Part shown: one piece after another, positions 9,343 to 18,405 of the stretch
Layout of the letters: every line of letters begins with the position of its first letter
Numbering within the stretch: the stretch's first letter is position 1
Assembly: GCF_039595935.1 (NCBI RefSeq)
Contig: NZ_JBCNKR010000006.1
Location: 3,010,001 to 3,074,000, forward strand
Direction of reading: 5' to 3'
Source of the DNA: Flavobacterium sp.
Lineage (GTDB): Bacteria > Bacteroidota > Bacteroidia > Flavobacteriales > Flavobacteriaceae
Length of the DNA stretch: 64,000 nt
Program-made: the position numbers and the translations under genes
Notes under the pieces: model-generated
Told to the model about the DNA's origin: nothing
The model's input: the letters and a program-made list of their open reading frames with translations, nothing else
The model's database searches: none

Positions 9343-9722
9343 AAGTCAAAAAGTGTTAAGGTTTGCTGTACGGGTTTCGCTGTATGCAACACTACAGTTT
9401 CAGGTCTTGCGACCTGCGGAGTCATTTCAGGAGCAGAGCTGAATAAATCAGCCTTTACAGGCTGATTTACCACCACTTTACAGTTGATTGGTGCAGGCGC
9501 ACCAATACTGTCATCGTTATAATATTTGAGTGCCATATCAAAGATTTCCTGATTGTCAAAGGCGCACAATCCTGTTTTTTTGACCTCGCCAAAAATGTAA
9601 CTGCAACAGCTCTCGATGTTTTTGGTTTCTTTGGCAAGGCTTTGGGCAAAGGCTGAATCGCCCTGCGCAGTTGTATTGAGATAATTCTCTATAGCAGTTT
9701 TAAAGTCGTCAGATGGTTTCAT
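9339..9722 (-). CDS. PcfK-like protein
   Basis: A 127-residue protein of the PcfK family, recognised by the N-terminal helix FKTAIENYL, the Cys-containing segment ESCCSYIFGEVKK and the C terminus TLTLFDL. It overlaps pcfJ by 4 nt and lies 23 nt downstream of an unknown gene in the same direction. Usually found beside ssb and pcfJ in conjugative elements of Bacteroidota. Confidence 0.8.
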   Translation of the reverse strand: MKPSDDFKTAIENYLNTTAQGDSAFAQSLAKETKNIESCCSYIFGEVKKTGLCAFDNQEIFDMALKYYNDDSIGAPAPINCKVVVNQPVKADLFSSAPEMTPQVARPETVVLHTAKPVQQTLTLFDL

Positions 9723-9745
9723 GATGGAAAAAGTTTGATTAATAG

Positions 9746-10108
9746 CTATTGTTCAAAGACATCTCTGTAAATGCCGTAGCAGTACTCCTCAAAGCAGAGC
9801 CAGCATAAAAAAGTATAGTGGGGCAGTTTATAGCGGTTGGCTACAGGCTCTCCGAATGCTTCTTCCAAGTCCTCTTTGATGCCTTCCAAATCTTCAAGGT
9901 GTTTGATGTAAAAAGCTTTGCAGTCGTTGTGGTAGATAAATTCCCCTATCATACCGCTGATACAGCCCCCTTTCTGTAAGTCTTCGAGGAAAGACTTCAA
10001 CTGCTGTTTTTTCTTTCCGTTATAGCTATCCAAATGGCTTAAAATGATTTCGTTGAATACATGGCTTACATCGTAGTCCGTATACTCGTTTTTGTCTAAG
10101 GCTTTCAT
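9746..10108 (-). CDS. Unknown protein of the pcfJ-pcfK-ssb block
   Basis: A 120-residue acidic protein with no signal or membrane segment. It has a Gly/Ile-rich core (GGCISGMIGEFIYH) and a Trp/Cys/Tyr-rich C terminus (LCWLCFEEYCYG). I do not recognise the function. Its position between ssb and pcfK, all on one strand with short gaps, shows that it belongs to the same mobile-element module. Confidence 0.65.
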   Translation of the reverse strand: MKALDKNEYTDYDVSHVFNEIILSHLDSYNGKKKQQLKSFLEDLQKGGCISGMIGEFIYHNDCKAFYIKHLEDLEGIKEDLEEAFGEPVANRYKLPHYTFLCWLCFEEYCYGIYRDVFEQ

Positions 10109-10152
10109 AATGTGATTTTTTGGCGTTTATAAATACAATCCTAGTATCTGCC

Positions 10153-10545
10153 TTAGAAAGGCAGGTCATCGGGATCGTCTGAGGAATTTTGTTTTTTAGG
10201 TGCAGAAACTGCGCTCGCAGATGTGTCCTCTTTTTTGGCAAAAGCCAAAATCTTAAGGCTGTTGATGTGAAAGGTTAAAGACCCCATAGCCGAGCCGTCG
10301 TGACCGATATAAGTACTCAGCCCCACACGCCCGAAGAGCTGAACTAGCGCCCCTTTTTTAAGCCATTCGGCAAGTTTGGCATTGAGCCAATACGAGCAGT
10401 CGATAAAAGTTGTAATCTGTTTGTACTCGGTGCTTCCTTTGGGTTTGTAGCTGTCATTGATGGCAATGGAGAAGTTAACGACCTGTTTTTTATTTCCCAC
10501 TTTACGGGCTAATGCATCTTTTGTAATACGTCCTGTGATTTCCAT
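10153..10545 (-). CDS. ssb: Single-stranded DNA-binding protein
   Basis: A 130-residue SSB with an N-terminal OB-fold (residues 1-105) starting MEITGRITKDA, and the acidic C-terminal tip DDPDDLPF that recruits partner proteins. It is shorter in the linker than chromosomal SSBs and is of the kind carried by conjugative elements in this phylum. It is the first gene of the minus-strand block ssb-unknown-pcfK-pcfJ. Confidence 0.9.
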   Translation of the reverse strand: MEITGRITKDALARKVGNKKQVVNFSIAINDSYKPKGSTEYKQITTFIDCSYWLNAKLAEWLKKGALVQLFGRVGLSTYIGHDGSAMGSLTFHINSLKILAFAKKEDTSASAVSAPKKQNSSDDPDDLPF

Positions 10546-11372
10546 GATTTTAAATTTTAGCGTTACTGTTATTTAAAATTTCTTTCTCCCTGCACTCCCA
10601 AAAATTGTTTTCAAAAGAAAAAACGGGAAAAAAGAAAGCAAGAATCAAGTGGCCGGTTATGAGGATGTGGAGTGCTATAAGTCCCGAAGGGTGGCAAGCG
10701 AAAGCGGCGCCATTATGCGCATGCAGCATACGGCGGGCACTATCTTGGCTGCCTTTTTATGCCGTTTCGAATGAAAATGATCTTTACTAAATACCGTCTC
10801 CGTCGGGCATTTGGGCAGCCTGCTGAAAAGACATATCAATTTCATATTCGGATGATTATTGCTGCTGATCTGGATTCAGCGGGATGCCGAATGGAAAATA
10901 AAATCAGACTGTGAATTTTGGAAATCTAAATGGAAAATTTATATGAAGATTTATATGAAGATTTATATGAAGATTTATATGAAGATTTATATGAAGATTT
11001 ATATGAAGATTTAAGTGAAGATTTTGGTGAAGATTTTGGTGAAGATTTTAGTGAAGATTTCAGTGAAGAGAAGCCACAGGTTTTTGGTTCTGCTTATTAT
11101 GTTTTTGTTTATCGTATGCTGAATGCCCTACGTATTTATACGGTTTTTCAACGGATAATTTTCAGTGTATAGGGCAGTTCTTTTTCAGCTATTGCTTATT
11201 GATTAAGGCTTTAGGAGCAAAGCCTTTTGAATTTCTTACATTTCTGCCGTGCAGAATATTATTCATCAACTGATAATGCCTCCGCAGCTATTGATAATTT
11301 TGATATTTTTAAGCAGAATTAAATTCATAATAAATTTCTGTTTAATACAATTTCTTAATACTATAATTTGAT
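10546..11372. other. Long gap with tandem repeat; no convincing gene
   Basis: No gene was recognised in these 827 bases. The middle holds a 12-bp tandem repeat (listed separately). Open frames at 10605-10790 and 10930-11172 on the plus strand lack family resemblance; the second is just the repeat read as YEDL units. The gap separates the ssb block from the ATPase gene, and is a likely recombination point. Confidence 0.6.
10936..11070 (+). repeat. 12-bp tandem repeat array, about eleven units
   Basis: The unit TTATATGAAGAT is repeated six times almost perfectly, then five more degenerate units follow (AGTGAAGAT, GGTGAAGAT variants). In frame with an ATG at 10930 it would encode (LYED)6 followed by SED/GED repeats within an 80-residue frame. 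The pattern is typical of replication slippage, so copy number may vary between strains. Confidence 0.85.
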
Positions 11373-13004
11373 ATGGCAGACGGTATTTTTTCAAAGTTTG
11401 AAAGAGATGAGCTCAATAAAATAACAGCAAAATCTATTCTTGAAAAATTAATGAGCATAAGACAGTCAATTAATGTAGAATTTACTGCAAGAAGACTGGT
11501 ATGGGAGCTGATGCAGAATGCTAAAGACAATGCTGCACTGTGCAATGAAGATGGGGAAAAAGTTGATATTAAGATTCAGCTAAGCGGTGATGAGTTTATT
11601 TTTTCCCATACCAAAGGTTATTTTACCAATGAACACATAAGAGGCCTTATACGCAAATATTCGTCAGGAGATAAAGAACGTGATCCTGAACTTTCAGGAC
11701 AGATTTATAAAACTACAGGACGATTCGGAACAGGTTTTATGACTACCCATCTGCTTTCGGAATCTGTTGAGGTGGAAAGTTTTTATAAAAATGAAAACGA
11801 GGATATTAATTTCAATAAATTCAGCTTCTGGCTGGACAGAAGCGGAAAAGGCGAAAAGGATATCATCAATGGAATTAATAATGCATTTGATCAGGCAGAG
11901 GAAAGCATAAAAAGGTCACAAGGCGCTGTGATGGGCAAAGAATCTTTTCGGACTGCATTTAAGTATCCGTTAAGTGCTGAAAAAATGGAACTTGCTGAAA
12001 TTGCCTGCGAGGAGGCGGAAAAGGGAATTGCGTATACCTTAATAAATGTTCCGGAAATCAGCTCGTTAAACATTGACTTGGACTTATCTTCCGATACCTA
12101 TACAATCAGCAGGGGTAAAACATTTGAATTTGAGGGCTGGCCATTTTCTTCGTATAATCTTGTTATTAACGGCAAGCCTTCCACAAAGAATTTTATTGCG
12201 GTCCAGGATGAGGAGCTTCAGATCATTATACCTGTTTCTCTTAAAAATGGGGTGATATCGGTTCTTGAACTAGATTCTGGTGTTCCAAGAATACATCTTG
12301 ATTTTCCGCTGATAGGAACTGAAGATTTACATCTGCCTTTTGTGATTAACAGCTGTCTGTTTGAACCGACTGAACCCAGAGACGGCATCAGTCTGATGGG
12401 CGAAGAAAACCCTGTATCAAAAATAAACGGTGATATAATGGTTCGGGCAGCGAATCTTTATATTGTGTTTTTATCCTACGTAGAGTCTAAAGGTGACTGG
12501 AAGGATTTATATAATCTTGCCAATATACGTTCACCGAAAAGCCATTCATGGATCAGTTCGGAATGGTATTCTGCAAATGTGCTGCATCCGATCAGAAATA
12601 AACTGCTGTATGCATCACTTGTTGATGCTGTGGATGGCGGCAGAATTTCGATTCTTGATGATTTCGGAGATAAGCAGGTATTTTTTCCAAGTGCAGGTTC
12701 GGATAATGTCATAGATAAATTATGGGAACTGGCTTCTCAGCTTTATCCTTCTTCAGTGCCGGTTAAAAGTGATGTGCGGCATTGGAATAAAGTGCTCTGG
12801 AAAGACTGCCGCAAATTTACCATTGAGACATTATCGGAAGAAATAGCCGAGAAGAAGACTCTTGAGACTCTGGGAGCAGCTATTGGCTTTACAGGAAAAG
12901 AGGCATTAGTGTTTTTAAATAAGTATTATGACCTGCTCAATCTGGAGAAAATACACATTAAGGAGATATTGGCTGATTCACTGGCTGTGTGTAAAACTCA
13001 GTGA
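11373..13004 (+). CDS. GHKL/sacsin-like ATPase, C-terminally truncated by IS21
   Basis: A 543-residue N-terminal part of a large ATP-binding protein of the HSP90/histidine-kinase (GHKL) fold. The Bergerat motifs are present: WELMQNAKDNA near residues 44-54 (Asn box) and TGRFGTGFMTTH near 115-126 (G2 box). The remainder (residues 130-543) resembles the middle of sacsin-type ATP-binding proteins, which usually run to 900 residues or more. The stop codon TGA lies in the terminal bases of the IS21-family element beginning at 13002, so the last residues and stop are created by the insertion. No continuation is visible beyond the element. A defence-type role is possible for such proteins but is not shown. 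Confidence 0.7.
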   Translation: MADGIFSKFERDELNKITAKSILEKLMSIRQSINVEFTARRLVWELMQNAKDNAALCNEDGEKVDIKIQLSGDEFIFSHTKGYFTNEHIRGLIRKYSSGDKERDPELSGQIYKTTGRFGTGFMTTHLLSESVEVESFYKNENEDINFNKFSFWLDRSGKGEKDIINGINNAFDQAEESIKRSQGAVMGKESFRTAFKYPLSAEKMELAEIACEEAEKGIAYTLINVPEISSLNIDLDLSSDTYTISRGKTFEFEGWPFSSYNLVINGKPSTKNFIAVQDEELQIIIPVSLKNGVISVLELDSGVPRIHLDFPLIGTEDLHLPFVINSCLFEPTEPRDGISLMGEENPVSKINGDIMVRAANLYIVFLSYVESKGDWKDLYNLANIRSPKSHSWISSEWYSANVLHPIRNKLLYASLVDAVDGGRISILDDFGDKQVFFPSAGSDNVIDKLWELASQLYPSSVPVKSDVRHWNKVLWKDCRKFTIETLSEEIAEKKTLETLGAAIGFTGKEALVFLNKYYDLLNLEKIHIKEILADSLAVCKTQ

Positions 13005-13006
13005 TA

Positions 13007-13086
13007 TTGACCACTGTTTTCCAATTTAAAGTGACCACTTCGTTTCGGTTTAAAGTGACCATCTAATTTCGGTGCAAAGTGAGCAC
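13007..13086. repeat. Left-end transposase-binding repeats of IS21
   Basis: Four copies of TTGACCAC/GTGACCAC/GTGACCAT/GTGAGCAC start at 13007, 13031, 13055 and 13079, exactly 24 bp apart. Multiple terminal repeats are known transposase-binding sites in IS21. Confidence 0.8.
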
Positions 13087-13141
13087 CTAAAAAACTACTT
13101 TTTTTCGTGTGTTAATTATTGTTTCAAATATAGATAAATAA

Positions 13142-13879
13142 TTATTCCTTGATTATGCTTTTTTTCTTTCTCATTGATTCCCCATGCAGCTCAACCCTGT
13201 GGGCCTGATGTATTAATCTATCAAGGATTGCATCTGCTATGGTTTTCTCGCCGATTATGTCATACCATCCCTGAACGGGGATCTGCGAGGTTACAATAAT
13301 AGAACCATTGTTGTGCCTGTCTTCGATGATCTCTAAAAGTGTGATTCTGTTCTGGCTGTCCAATGCCTGGAGTCCAAAGTCATCTAGTATGATAACATCC
13401 TGCCTTTGTATTTTCATCAGTTCTCTCAGGTATGTACCGTCTGCTTTGGCCATTTTCAGCTTTGCAAACAATTTTGCAGTATTAAAATAACTTACTTTAT
13501 AGCCTTCAATACAGGCCTGATAACCAAGTGCTGTTCCTAAAAAACTTTTGCCGACACCTGTGCTTCCTGTGATTAGTATATTTTCATTCTTTTCTACAAA
13601 ACTGCATTCTGCAAGCCGGAGTATAAGATTTCTGTCAATGTTCCGGGACTGGTCAAAATTGATGCTTTCAATATTTGATTTGTAATGGAAGCGTGCATTG
13701 GTAATACTGCGTTCAATACGCCTGTTGTGGCGTTCATCCCATTCGGCATCTATTATCATTGACATAAACTGGTCAATGGTATAATGATCGGTTTTACCGC
13801 TCTCGATAGCTGTCATGAAGGCGTTATGCATTCCATGAAGCTTCATCTGTTTCATTTTTGCTACAGTAGATTCATTCAT
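13142..13879 (-). CDS. istB: IS21 helper ATPase IstB
   Basis: A 245-residue AAA+ ATPase that helps IstA choose targets and assemble. Walker A is ITGSTGVGKSFLG (about residues 104-116) and Walker B is VIILDDFG (about 164-171), with the DnaC/IstB-like C terminus (VTSQIPVQGW, LDRLIHQAHRVEL). Full length, 12 nt after istA. Confidence 0.95.
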   Translation of the reverse strand: MNESTVAKMKQMKLHGMHNAFMTAIESGKTDHYTIDQFMSMIIDAEWDERHNRRIERSITNARFHYKSNIESINFDQSRNIDRNLILRLAECSFVEKNENILITGSTGVGKSFLGTALGYQACIEGYKVSYFNTAKLFAKLKMAKADGTYLRELMKIQRQDVIILDDFGLQALDSQNRITLLEIIEDRHNNGSIIVTSQIPVQGWYDIIGEKTIADAILDRLIHQAHRVELHGESMRKKKSIIKE

Positions 13880-13891
13880 TGTAAATTGATT

Positions 13892-15445
13892 TTAGTTATA
13901 ATAATTTTTTCCTCTGATATTGCCGTGGTCGGGAAGATCCTGATCTTCTTCCTTTTCGTGTTCCATAGGTATCTTATCCAGACTGTTTTCTAAGATGTTC
14001 TGTATGGTTTTAAAATTATAAATCTTAAAGTCCAGAGCACGTTTGCAGGCATTTGCTAATCTTTCTGCACCTACTTTCTTTTCAAAAGACAATATGCCTA
14101 GACAGCTTTTATAGGCCTGCTCGGGGTGGTTCCTGCTTTCTATTATCTGCATAATATATTCTCCTACTGCCGGATCAATGCTGTTGGCCCATTCAATAAA
14201 CCTTAAGGCATTCCACTGCGCTACAAACTGATGTGTGCTTGCCATATGTTCTGGATTTGTGGTATAGATGTAGGGCTTTGGATTTCTCATGTGTGTGGCT
14301 ATACGGTTGTATTTGAAGTATATTTCGACAGTAGAGCTGGTGTACAGCAGCTTCACTTTTTTCTTTAAATATTGATAAGGCACGCTGTAGTAGTTTTTGT
14401 CCTGGCTTAACTGGACGTGCCCGTTCTGCATTACTGTTGCCAGAGACTGGTATTTAATCTCAAAGCGTTCCAGAGGAAGAGGCTGCAGTTCATGCCTTTC
14501 ATCTTCCATGAAGAGTTCAAAACGAGAGTATGGTCTTCCGGTAAGTTTCTTGTTATTATGCGCATCGAGCAGATTCCATATTTCCTGGTTCAGATCTTCT
14601 ATGCTGAAGTATTTAGAGTCTTTCAGATTTGCATAAATTCTTCTGTAAAGTATCTTAACAGCGCCCTCGACTAAAGATTTGTCTCTGGGCCTGTATGCTC
14701 TTGCAGGCAGAATAGTAGTTTCATAATGTTCAGCTAAATCTGCAAGAGTTTCATTAATGGTAGGTTCAAAGCGGCTGGTTCTGACTACGGCAGATTTTAG
14801 GTTGTCGGGCACAATTGCGGCAGGCGTTCCTTGAAAAAAGCGCATTGCATTCTCCACCGAAGCTACAAAATCTTCCTTCTGCTGGCTCATTGAAGCTTCT
14901 GCGTAAGTATACTGGCTGGCACCGAGTATGGCAACAAAAAATTGCACTTCCTGAACCTCGGACGTGTTTTTGTCTATAATTGAGAGTGTCTTTCCAGCAT
15001 AATCCACATACATTTTATCGCCAGCCTTGTGATTCATATGCATCACAGGGTTTACCTTGTTGCTCCAGTCTCTGAAGCGATTCCTGAACTGCGTTACTCT
15101 AAGACCATCGGGATGGGTTTCAATATACCTTTCCCACATAGTTTGTATGGTGATGCCCACCTTTTTTAATTCCCGTTCCATCTGAGGAAAATAAGCATAC
15201 AGATCTTCGATTCTTGAGGAAACAACTTCTGTCGGACCCTGAGAAAACAGCTCGTCCAATTCAGTGTCAGTTTTCTTGTTGACAGTTTCCAGGCTTAATC
15301 CCAGCACTTCAAATAAAGAGATATATTTTTTCACAGTATTTCTGGAAAGAGATAAATATCGGCTTATAAACAGCTTGCTTTTGCCGTTGCAGTGCAACTT
15401 AATGACTTTTCTGATTTTGTTCATGTCTAGTTTGTTATTTGCCAT
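13892..15445 (-). CDS. istA: IS21 transposase IstA
   Basis: A 517-residue transposase with an N-terminal helix-turn-helix (CNGKSKLFISRYLSLSRNTV) and a DDE integrase core: MYVDYAGK gives the first Asp, VPDNLKSAV the second, and the Glu lies in KSLVEGAVK. The C-terminal region contains the Mu-type beta domain (SVPYQYLKKKV). It appears intact, so the element may still be active. Confidence 0.95.
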   Translation of the reverse strand: MANNKLDMNKIRKVIKLHCNGKSKLFISRYLSLSRNTVKKYISLFEVLGLSLETVNKKTDTELDELFSQGPTEVVSSRIEDLYAYFPQMERELKKVGITIQTMWERYIETHPDGLRVTQFRNRFRDWSNKVNPVMHMNHKAGDKMYVDYAGKTLSIIDKNTSEVQEVQFFVAILGASQYTYAEASMSQQKEDFVASVENAMRFFQGTPAAIVPDNLKSAVVRTSRFEPTINETLADLAEHYETTILPARAYRPRDKSLVEGAVKILYRRIYANLKDSKYFSIEDLNQEIWNLLDAHNNKKLTGRPYSRFELFMEDERHELQPLPLERFEIKYQSLATVMQNGHVQLSQDKNYYSVPYQYLKKKVKLLYTSSTVEIYFKYNRIATHMRNPKPYIYTTNPEHMASTHQFVAQWNALRFIEWANSIDPAVGEYIMQIIESRNHPEQAYKSCLGILSFEKKVGAERLANACKRALDFKIYNFKTIQNILENSLDKIPMEHEKEEDQDLPDHGNIRGKNYYN

Positions 15446-15502
15446 AGTCTGTAGTTTTTATACAGATCCATGGTTTAACAGCATGAAAAGAAGTAGTGTT
15501 TG

Positions 15503-15605
15503 GTGGTCAATTTGAACCGAAACAAGGTGGTCAGTTTAAATTGAAAAGGAGTGGTCAGTTTGACCCGAAATCGATGGTCACTTTATGCTGAAAAAGTGTG
15601 GTCAA
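15503..15605. repeat. Right-end transposase-binding repeats of IS21
   Basis: Five GTGGTCA-type boxes (the reverse of the left-end motif) start at 15503, 15527, 15551, 15574 and 15598, spaced 23-24 bp. Confidence 0.8.
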
Positions 15606-15704
15606 TTTGACCGCTTTTTCCACAAAGGACGTAAGCTTTTTTGGGTTGATTTTTTAGATATGTAAAAAATGAGGAAGAGAAGATATTTTTTTGAACAATT
15701 AAGA

Positions 15705-15735
15705 GAGGATTTTGCTGAGTTTTTGCAAAATCCTC
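15705..15735 (-). terminator. Hairpin downstream of the monooxygenase gene
   Basis: Inverted repeat of 11 bp (15705-15715 and 15725-15735) with a 9-nt loop, 28 nt past the stop codon of the minus-strand gene. No strong T run follows. Confidence 0.5.
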
Positions 15736-15762
15736 CCTTAAATATAATGGTATTATCTTAGG

Positions 15763-16056
15763 CTATTTGGCAGCTAAAATGTCCAATTTTTCAATAGACG
15801 GAGGTGTTGCCAATAGGTCTGGTGCATTTTCCATTAATGCTTTTGCGATCTTACCGCCAAGGTGTGCCTCTCTGCCTTCTTCGTTTGAAAAAGTATCGTA
15901 AATACCGAAGGTAGAAGCATCAATACGGAATGCATACCACGTAACGGTACCGGCTTCTTCAAGAGCAAGCGGTAATGCTCCTGTAATAAAATCTTCAACG
16001 TTTTTTTCTTGGCCGACCTTTGCTTCCAACCGAACTAACAATCCTAATTTTTTCAT
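15763..16056 (-). CDS. Antibiotic biosynthesis monooxygenase-type (ABM) protein
   Basis: A 97-residue single-domain ABM protein (dimeric alpha/beta barrel), with the usual opening LLVRLEAKVGQE and core TVTWYAFRIDASTFGIYDTF. Members are cofactor-free quinol monooxygenases or enzymes of unknown substrate. It lies downstream of an AraC regulator on the same strand, with a gap of about 100 nt. The substrate cannot be told from the sequence. Confidence 0.8.
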   Translation of the reverse strand: MKKLGLLVRLEAKVGQEKNVEDFITGALPLALEEAGTVTWYAFRIDASTFGIYDTFSNEEGREAHLGGKIAKALMENAPDLLATPPSIEKLDILAAK

Positions 16057-16157
16057 TGTTTTTATTTTTTAGTTAAACAATTCTTTAATCAGACAAAATT
16101 AGAAAAAACCAGCGCTGCTTCGTTTATTAGTTTGGTTCAATAAGTTATGAAAAGAGG

Positions 16158-17024
16158 TCAATTAGAGTGGATGTGGTTGGGGCTATACCCAAATTCATTT
16201 TTAAAGGCTGCACTAAAATTTGACAAGCTGCCATAGCCAAAGTCCATAAAAATTTCGGAAGGTGTGACTTGGTTATTATGTAACAATTCTTTGGCCTTGT
16301 TAAGCCGTTTTTGCTGAAACCATTTCCCTGGAGATTTCTGGTATATACTTATAAATTTTCTCTTAAAAGTAGAGGCACTCATATTGCACAGAAAGGCTAT
16401 TTCGTCAATATTCAAGTTCGTATAAAGGTTCTTTTCAATTACCATTTTAAATGATAATTCTCTTTCATTGATTAGTAAATAATGTAAGTAATCTAAAAAT
16501 ACCGTCCCATATTTATCAGCCAGATAAAGCATTATTTCTTCAAATTTCAGTTCCAAAATCTTTTGAGAGATAGATTGTTGCAAACCAAAAATCTGTTGGA
16601 GCGAATGAATATAATGGATGATAAAATTGTCTTTCTCTAAGAGGAAATAAGGTATATCCGTTATCTTTTTATCTGAGGCATTCTGACTGAAAGAATGGGA
16701 ATGTTTCAATAAAAAATCGGTGATGTTTTTGTGAGAAAAGAAGAAGAGTAAACAACGGTATGAGCTTACACCTACCAGTTCGGTAACCAAAACATTATTA
16801 GATGTGATAAGTAGCGATTGTGTTTCATTGATTGAAATGATATCATTAGAAAAGTGAATGTTTTTTTGACCATCCAATAAGAAACTGAATACATTTTTAT
16901 TCAGGCCAATCTTGTTTCTAGAACCGTTCTTATACACTTCGTAATTGAAAATTTGCAAATCCGAAGTATGAGTTTCGTTATGTTCCCATAGATCTTCGGG
17001 AAGGTTTGTAATGTCCATCGTCAA
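16158..17024 (-). CDS. AraC-family transcriptional regulator
   Basis: A 288-residue regulator with a cupin-like N-terminal sensor domain and a C-terminal double helix-turn-helix (NLNIDEIAFLCNMSASTFKRKF and SEIFMDFGYGSLSNFSAAFKNEFG). The family usually activates neighbouring genes in response to a small molecule; the nearest candidate target is the ABM protein gene downstream. A second start codon two residues in (17018) is equally possible. Confidence 0.85.
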   Translation of the reverse strand: MTMDITNLPEDLWEHNETHTSDLQIFNYEVYKNGSRNKIGLNKNVFSFLLDGQKNIHFSNDIISINETQSLLITSNNVLVTELVGVSSYRCLLFFFSHKNITDFLLKHSHSFSQNASDKKITDIPYFLLEKDNFIIHYIHSLQQIFGLQQSISQKILELKFEEIMLYLADKYGTVFLDYLHYLLINERELSFKMVIEKNLYTNLNIDEIAFLCNMSASTFKRKFISIYQKSPGKWFQQKRLNKAKELLHNNQVTPSEIFMDFGYGSLSNFSAAFKNEFGYSPNHIHSN

Positions 17025-17091
17025 AATTAAATTGATTTTTTACGGAGTGTTCTTTGGTTGTGTCATTAAAAAATTCGTTCCAAAAGCGATT

Positions 17092-17658
17092 TTAGCCATT
17101 TGAGTTTTTTCTTGCTGTAAGAAGGGTAATTGATAACGCCTTACCACCTGACGAATAGATAAGCTCAAAAAGCTGTTGCTTTCTTTCATCCATCTTTTTC
17201 GGGAATATTTCCAAAAGTTTTTCCGAAACCTTTTCTGCAAAGCTATCTAAGCTTGTAAGGTCTTCTTTAGAAATATCCCAAAAACCTGCGGGAAGCCGAA
17301 TCTCATCTTTTCCAAAATCTGTCCCGTTGTATCCGAGCCGGTATTCGGCACCGAGCAAGGTAAGACATACCATAAAAAGCTTTGTTTGCTTTTTGAAAAT
17401 ATACCGCCTTGCTTTTTTATCCAGATTAAATAATTCGGCTACCAATGGTTCCTGATCTGTACAGCTAAACATAATGTCCACTCTTCCATCGGGAAAAATA
17501 ATGACTTCTTTATCTTCATCGGTATGATTGGCGCATAGCAGGAAACTCTCCACAAAACCGGAGAGCCGTTTGTCAGGAACAATTTTTATGTACTCAAAAT
17601 CTTGCATCGTTTTTATGTGCATCTGACCTGGGAAGAAATATTGGATATTCTTAATCAA
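17092..17658 (-). pseudogene. AraC-type regulator remnant, sensor part only
   Basis: The 188-residue frame matches the N-terminal DUF6597-type sensor part of AraC regulators (KIVPDKRLSGFVESF, IIFPDGRVDIMFS, RLPAGFWDISKEDL). At residue 170, after LFELIYSSGG, where the DNA-binding domain should follow, the sequence loses resemblance and stops. No HTH is present before the next gene. It is probably a non-functional remnant. Confidence 0.55.
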
Positions 17659-17782
17659 TCTGTCAGATGAATTATATATGCAAAACTAACAAAAAAAAAA
17701 CAGTCTAAAATACACCACCACACGCGGCAAATGCTGAGTGTGGTGGTGTAAGATTTTACCATTAATGAGGTCGTATGGGCTG

Positions 17783-18008
17783 TTACAACTCATAGATTTC
17801 TTTTAATGCTTCTTTCAATGCCAAAGGTTTTCTTCCCAAAAGGTTTTCCAGATCGTTTGTTACCTCTTCAAACTGGTGGTTTTTCTGATCTTCGGCAAAA
17901 CCGGCGGTTAGTAAAATGGCAAATTCGTGAACGCCAAACTGCTTTAGTTTTTCGGTAAACTCTGTTGGGGCGGCATTGGTGTAAGAAACCGATTTGCCTG
18001 AACGATTT
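17783..18008 (-). pseudogene. 3' fragment of a QorB/NmrA-like NAD(P)H quinone oxidoreductase
   Basis: With no start codon, the minus strand reads a run of about 75 residues (SGKSVSYTNAAPTEFTEKL, FAILLTAGFAEDQKN, LENLLGRKPLALKEALKEIY) ending in a stop at 17783. This is the C terminus of SDR-type quinone oxidoreductases. The N-terminal two thirds are missing. Confidence 0.65.
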
Positions 18009-18116
18009 AGTAACCTAACCTTGTCATTTTAAGCCCAAAACTTGTCGGACACCTACTTCCAAATTTTGCCTCACGTTTTATAAACCACTGTATATGAACG
18101 GTCTTAACCGTTTTGC

Positions 18117-18284
18117 TTATTTTTGCTTTCTCCTAATATTTTTAGCTAAAAAATCAACTTTCACCGCTACATATTCGGCATAGCCACGGGCATTTGGTGA
18201 AAGTGCAAAAACCGCTTCGCCTACTTCAAAACCATCGGCACCTTCCGTTTTTTCTACAATTTCGCCAGATATATCCCAACCTAT
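18117..18284 (-). pseudogene. Internal fragment of a zinc-type alcohol dehydrogenase/quinone reductase
   Basis: About 55 residues (IGWDISGEIVEKTEGADG, ALSPNARGYAEYVAVKVD) match the GroES-like catalytic domain of medium-chain dehydrogenases. Upstream residues of the frame are merely the antisense of the MFS region, so both ends of the gene are gone. Confidence 0.6.
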
Positions 18285-18405
18285 GGAAAAGATGAAAGCT
18301 GAGAATGCCAGTTTTGAAACTGGAAAGGCTGCTCTGCAAAACTGGTACAACAATGATCGCGGGGAATCGCTTTTTGCGGAACTGTCATTTAATTTTAAAA
18401 AGAGT

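Larger units (their letters stand above)
13002..15610 (-). mobile_element. IS21-family insertion sequence
   Basis: About 2.6 kb carrying istA and istB on the minus strand, with ends that match as inverted repeats (TGATATTGACCAC at the left, TCAAATTGACCAC when the right end is read inward). Both ends carry repeated GTGACCAC-like boxes every 24 bp or so. No clear target-site duplication was seen between the left flank (ending AACTCAG) and right flank (starting CCGCTTT), suggesting a deletion or recombination at one side. Confidence 0.85.

Noticed and set aside
10605..10790. 61-residue open frame after ssb
   Set aside because: No start context or family resemblance; basic and Cys/Trp-rich composition looks like translated non-coding DNA.
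10936..11070. CRISPR-like array
   Set aside because: Units are 12 bp with no spacers: a simple tandem repeat.
13007..13086. CRISPR-like repeats with about 16-bp spacers
   Set aside because: They are the terminal binding sites of the IS21 element and recur inverted at its other end.
17040..17240. 66-residue frame as the frame-shifted HTH of the AraC remnant
   Set aside because: The translation shows no helix-turn-helix residues; it is mostly the gene read in another frame.
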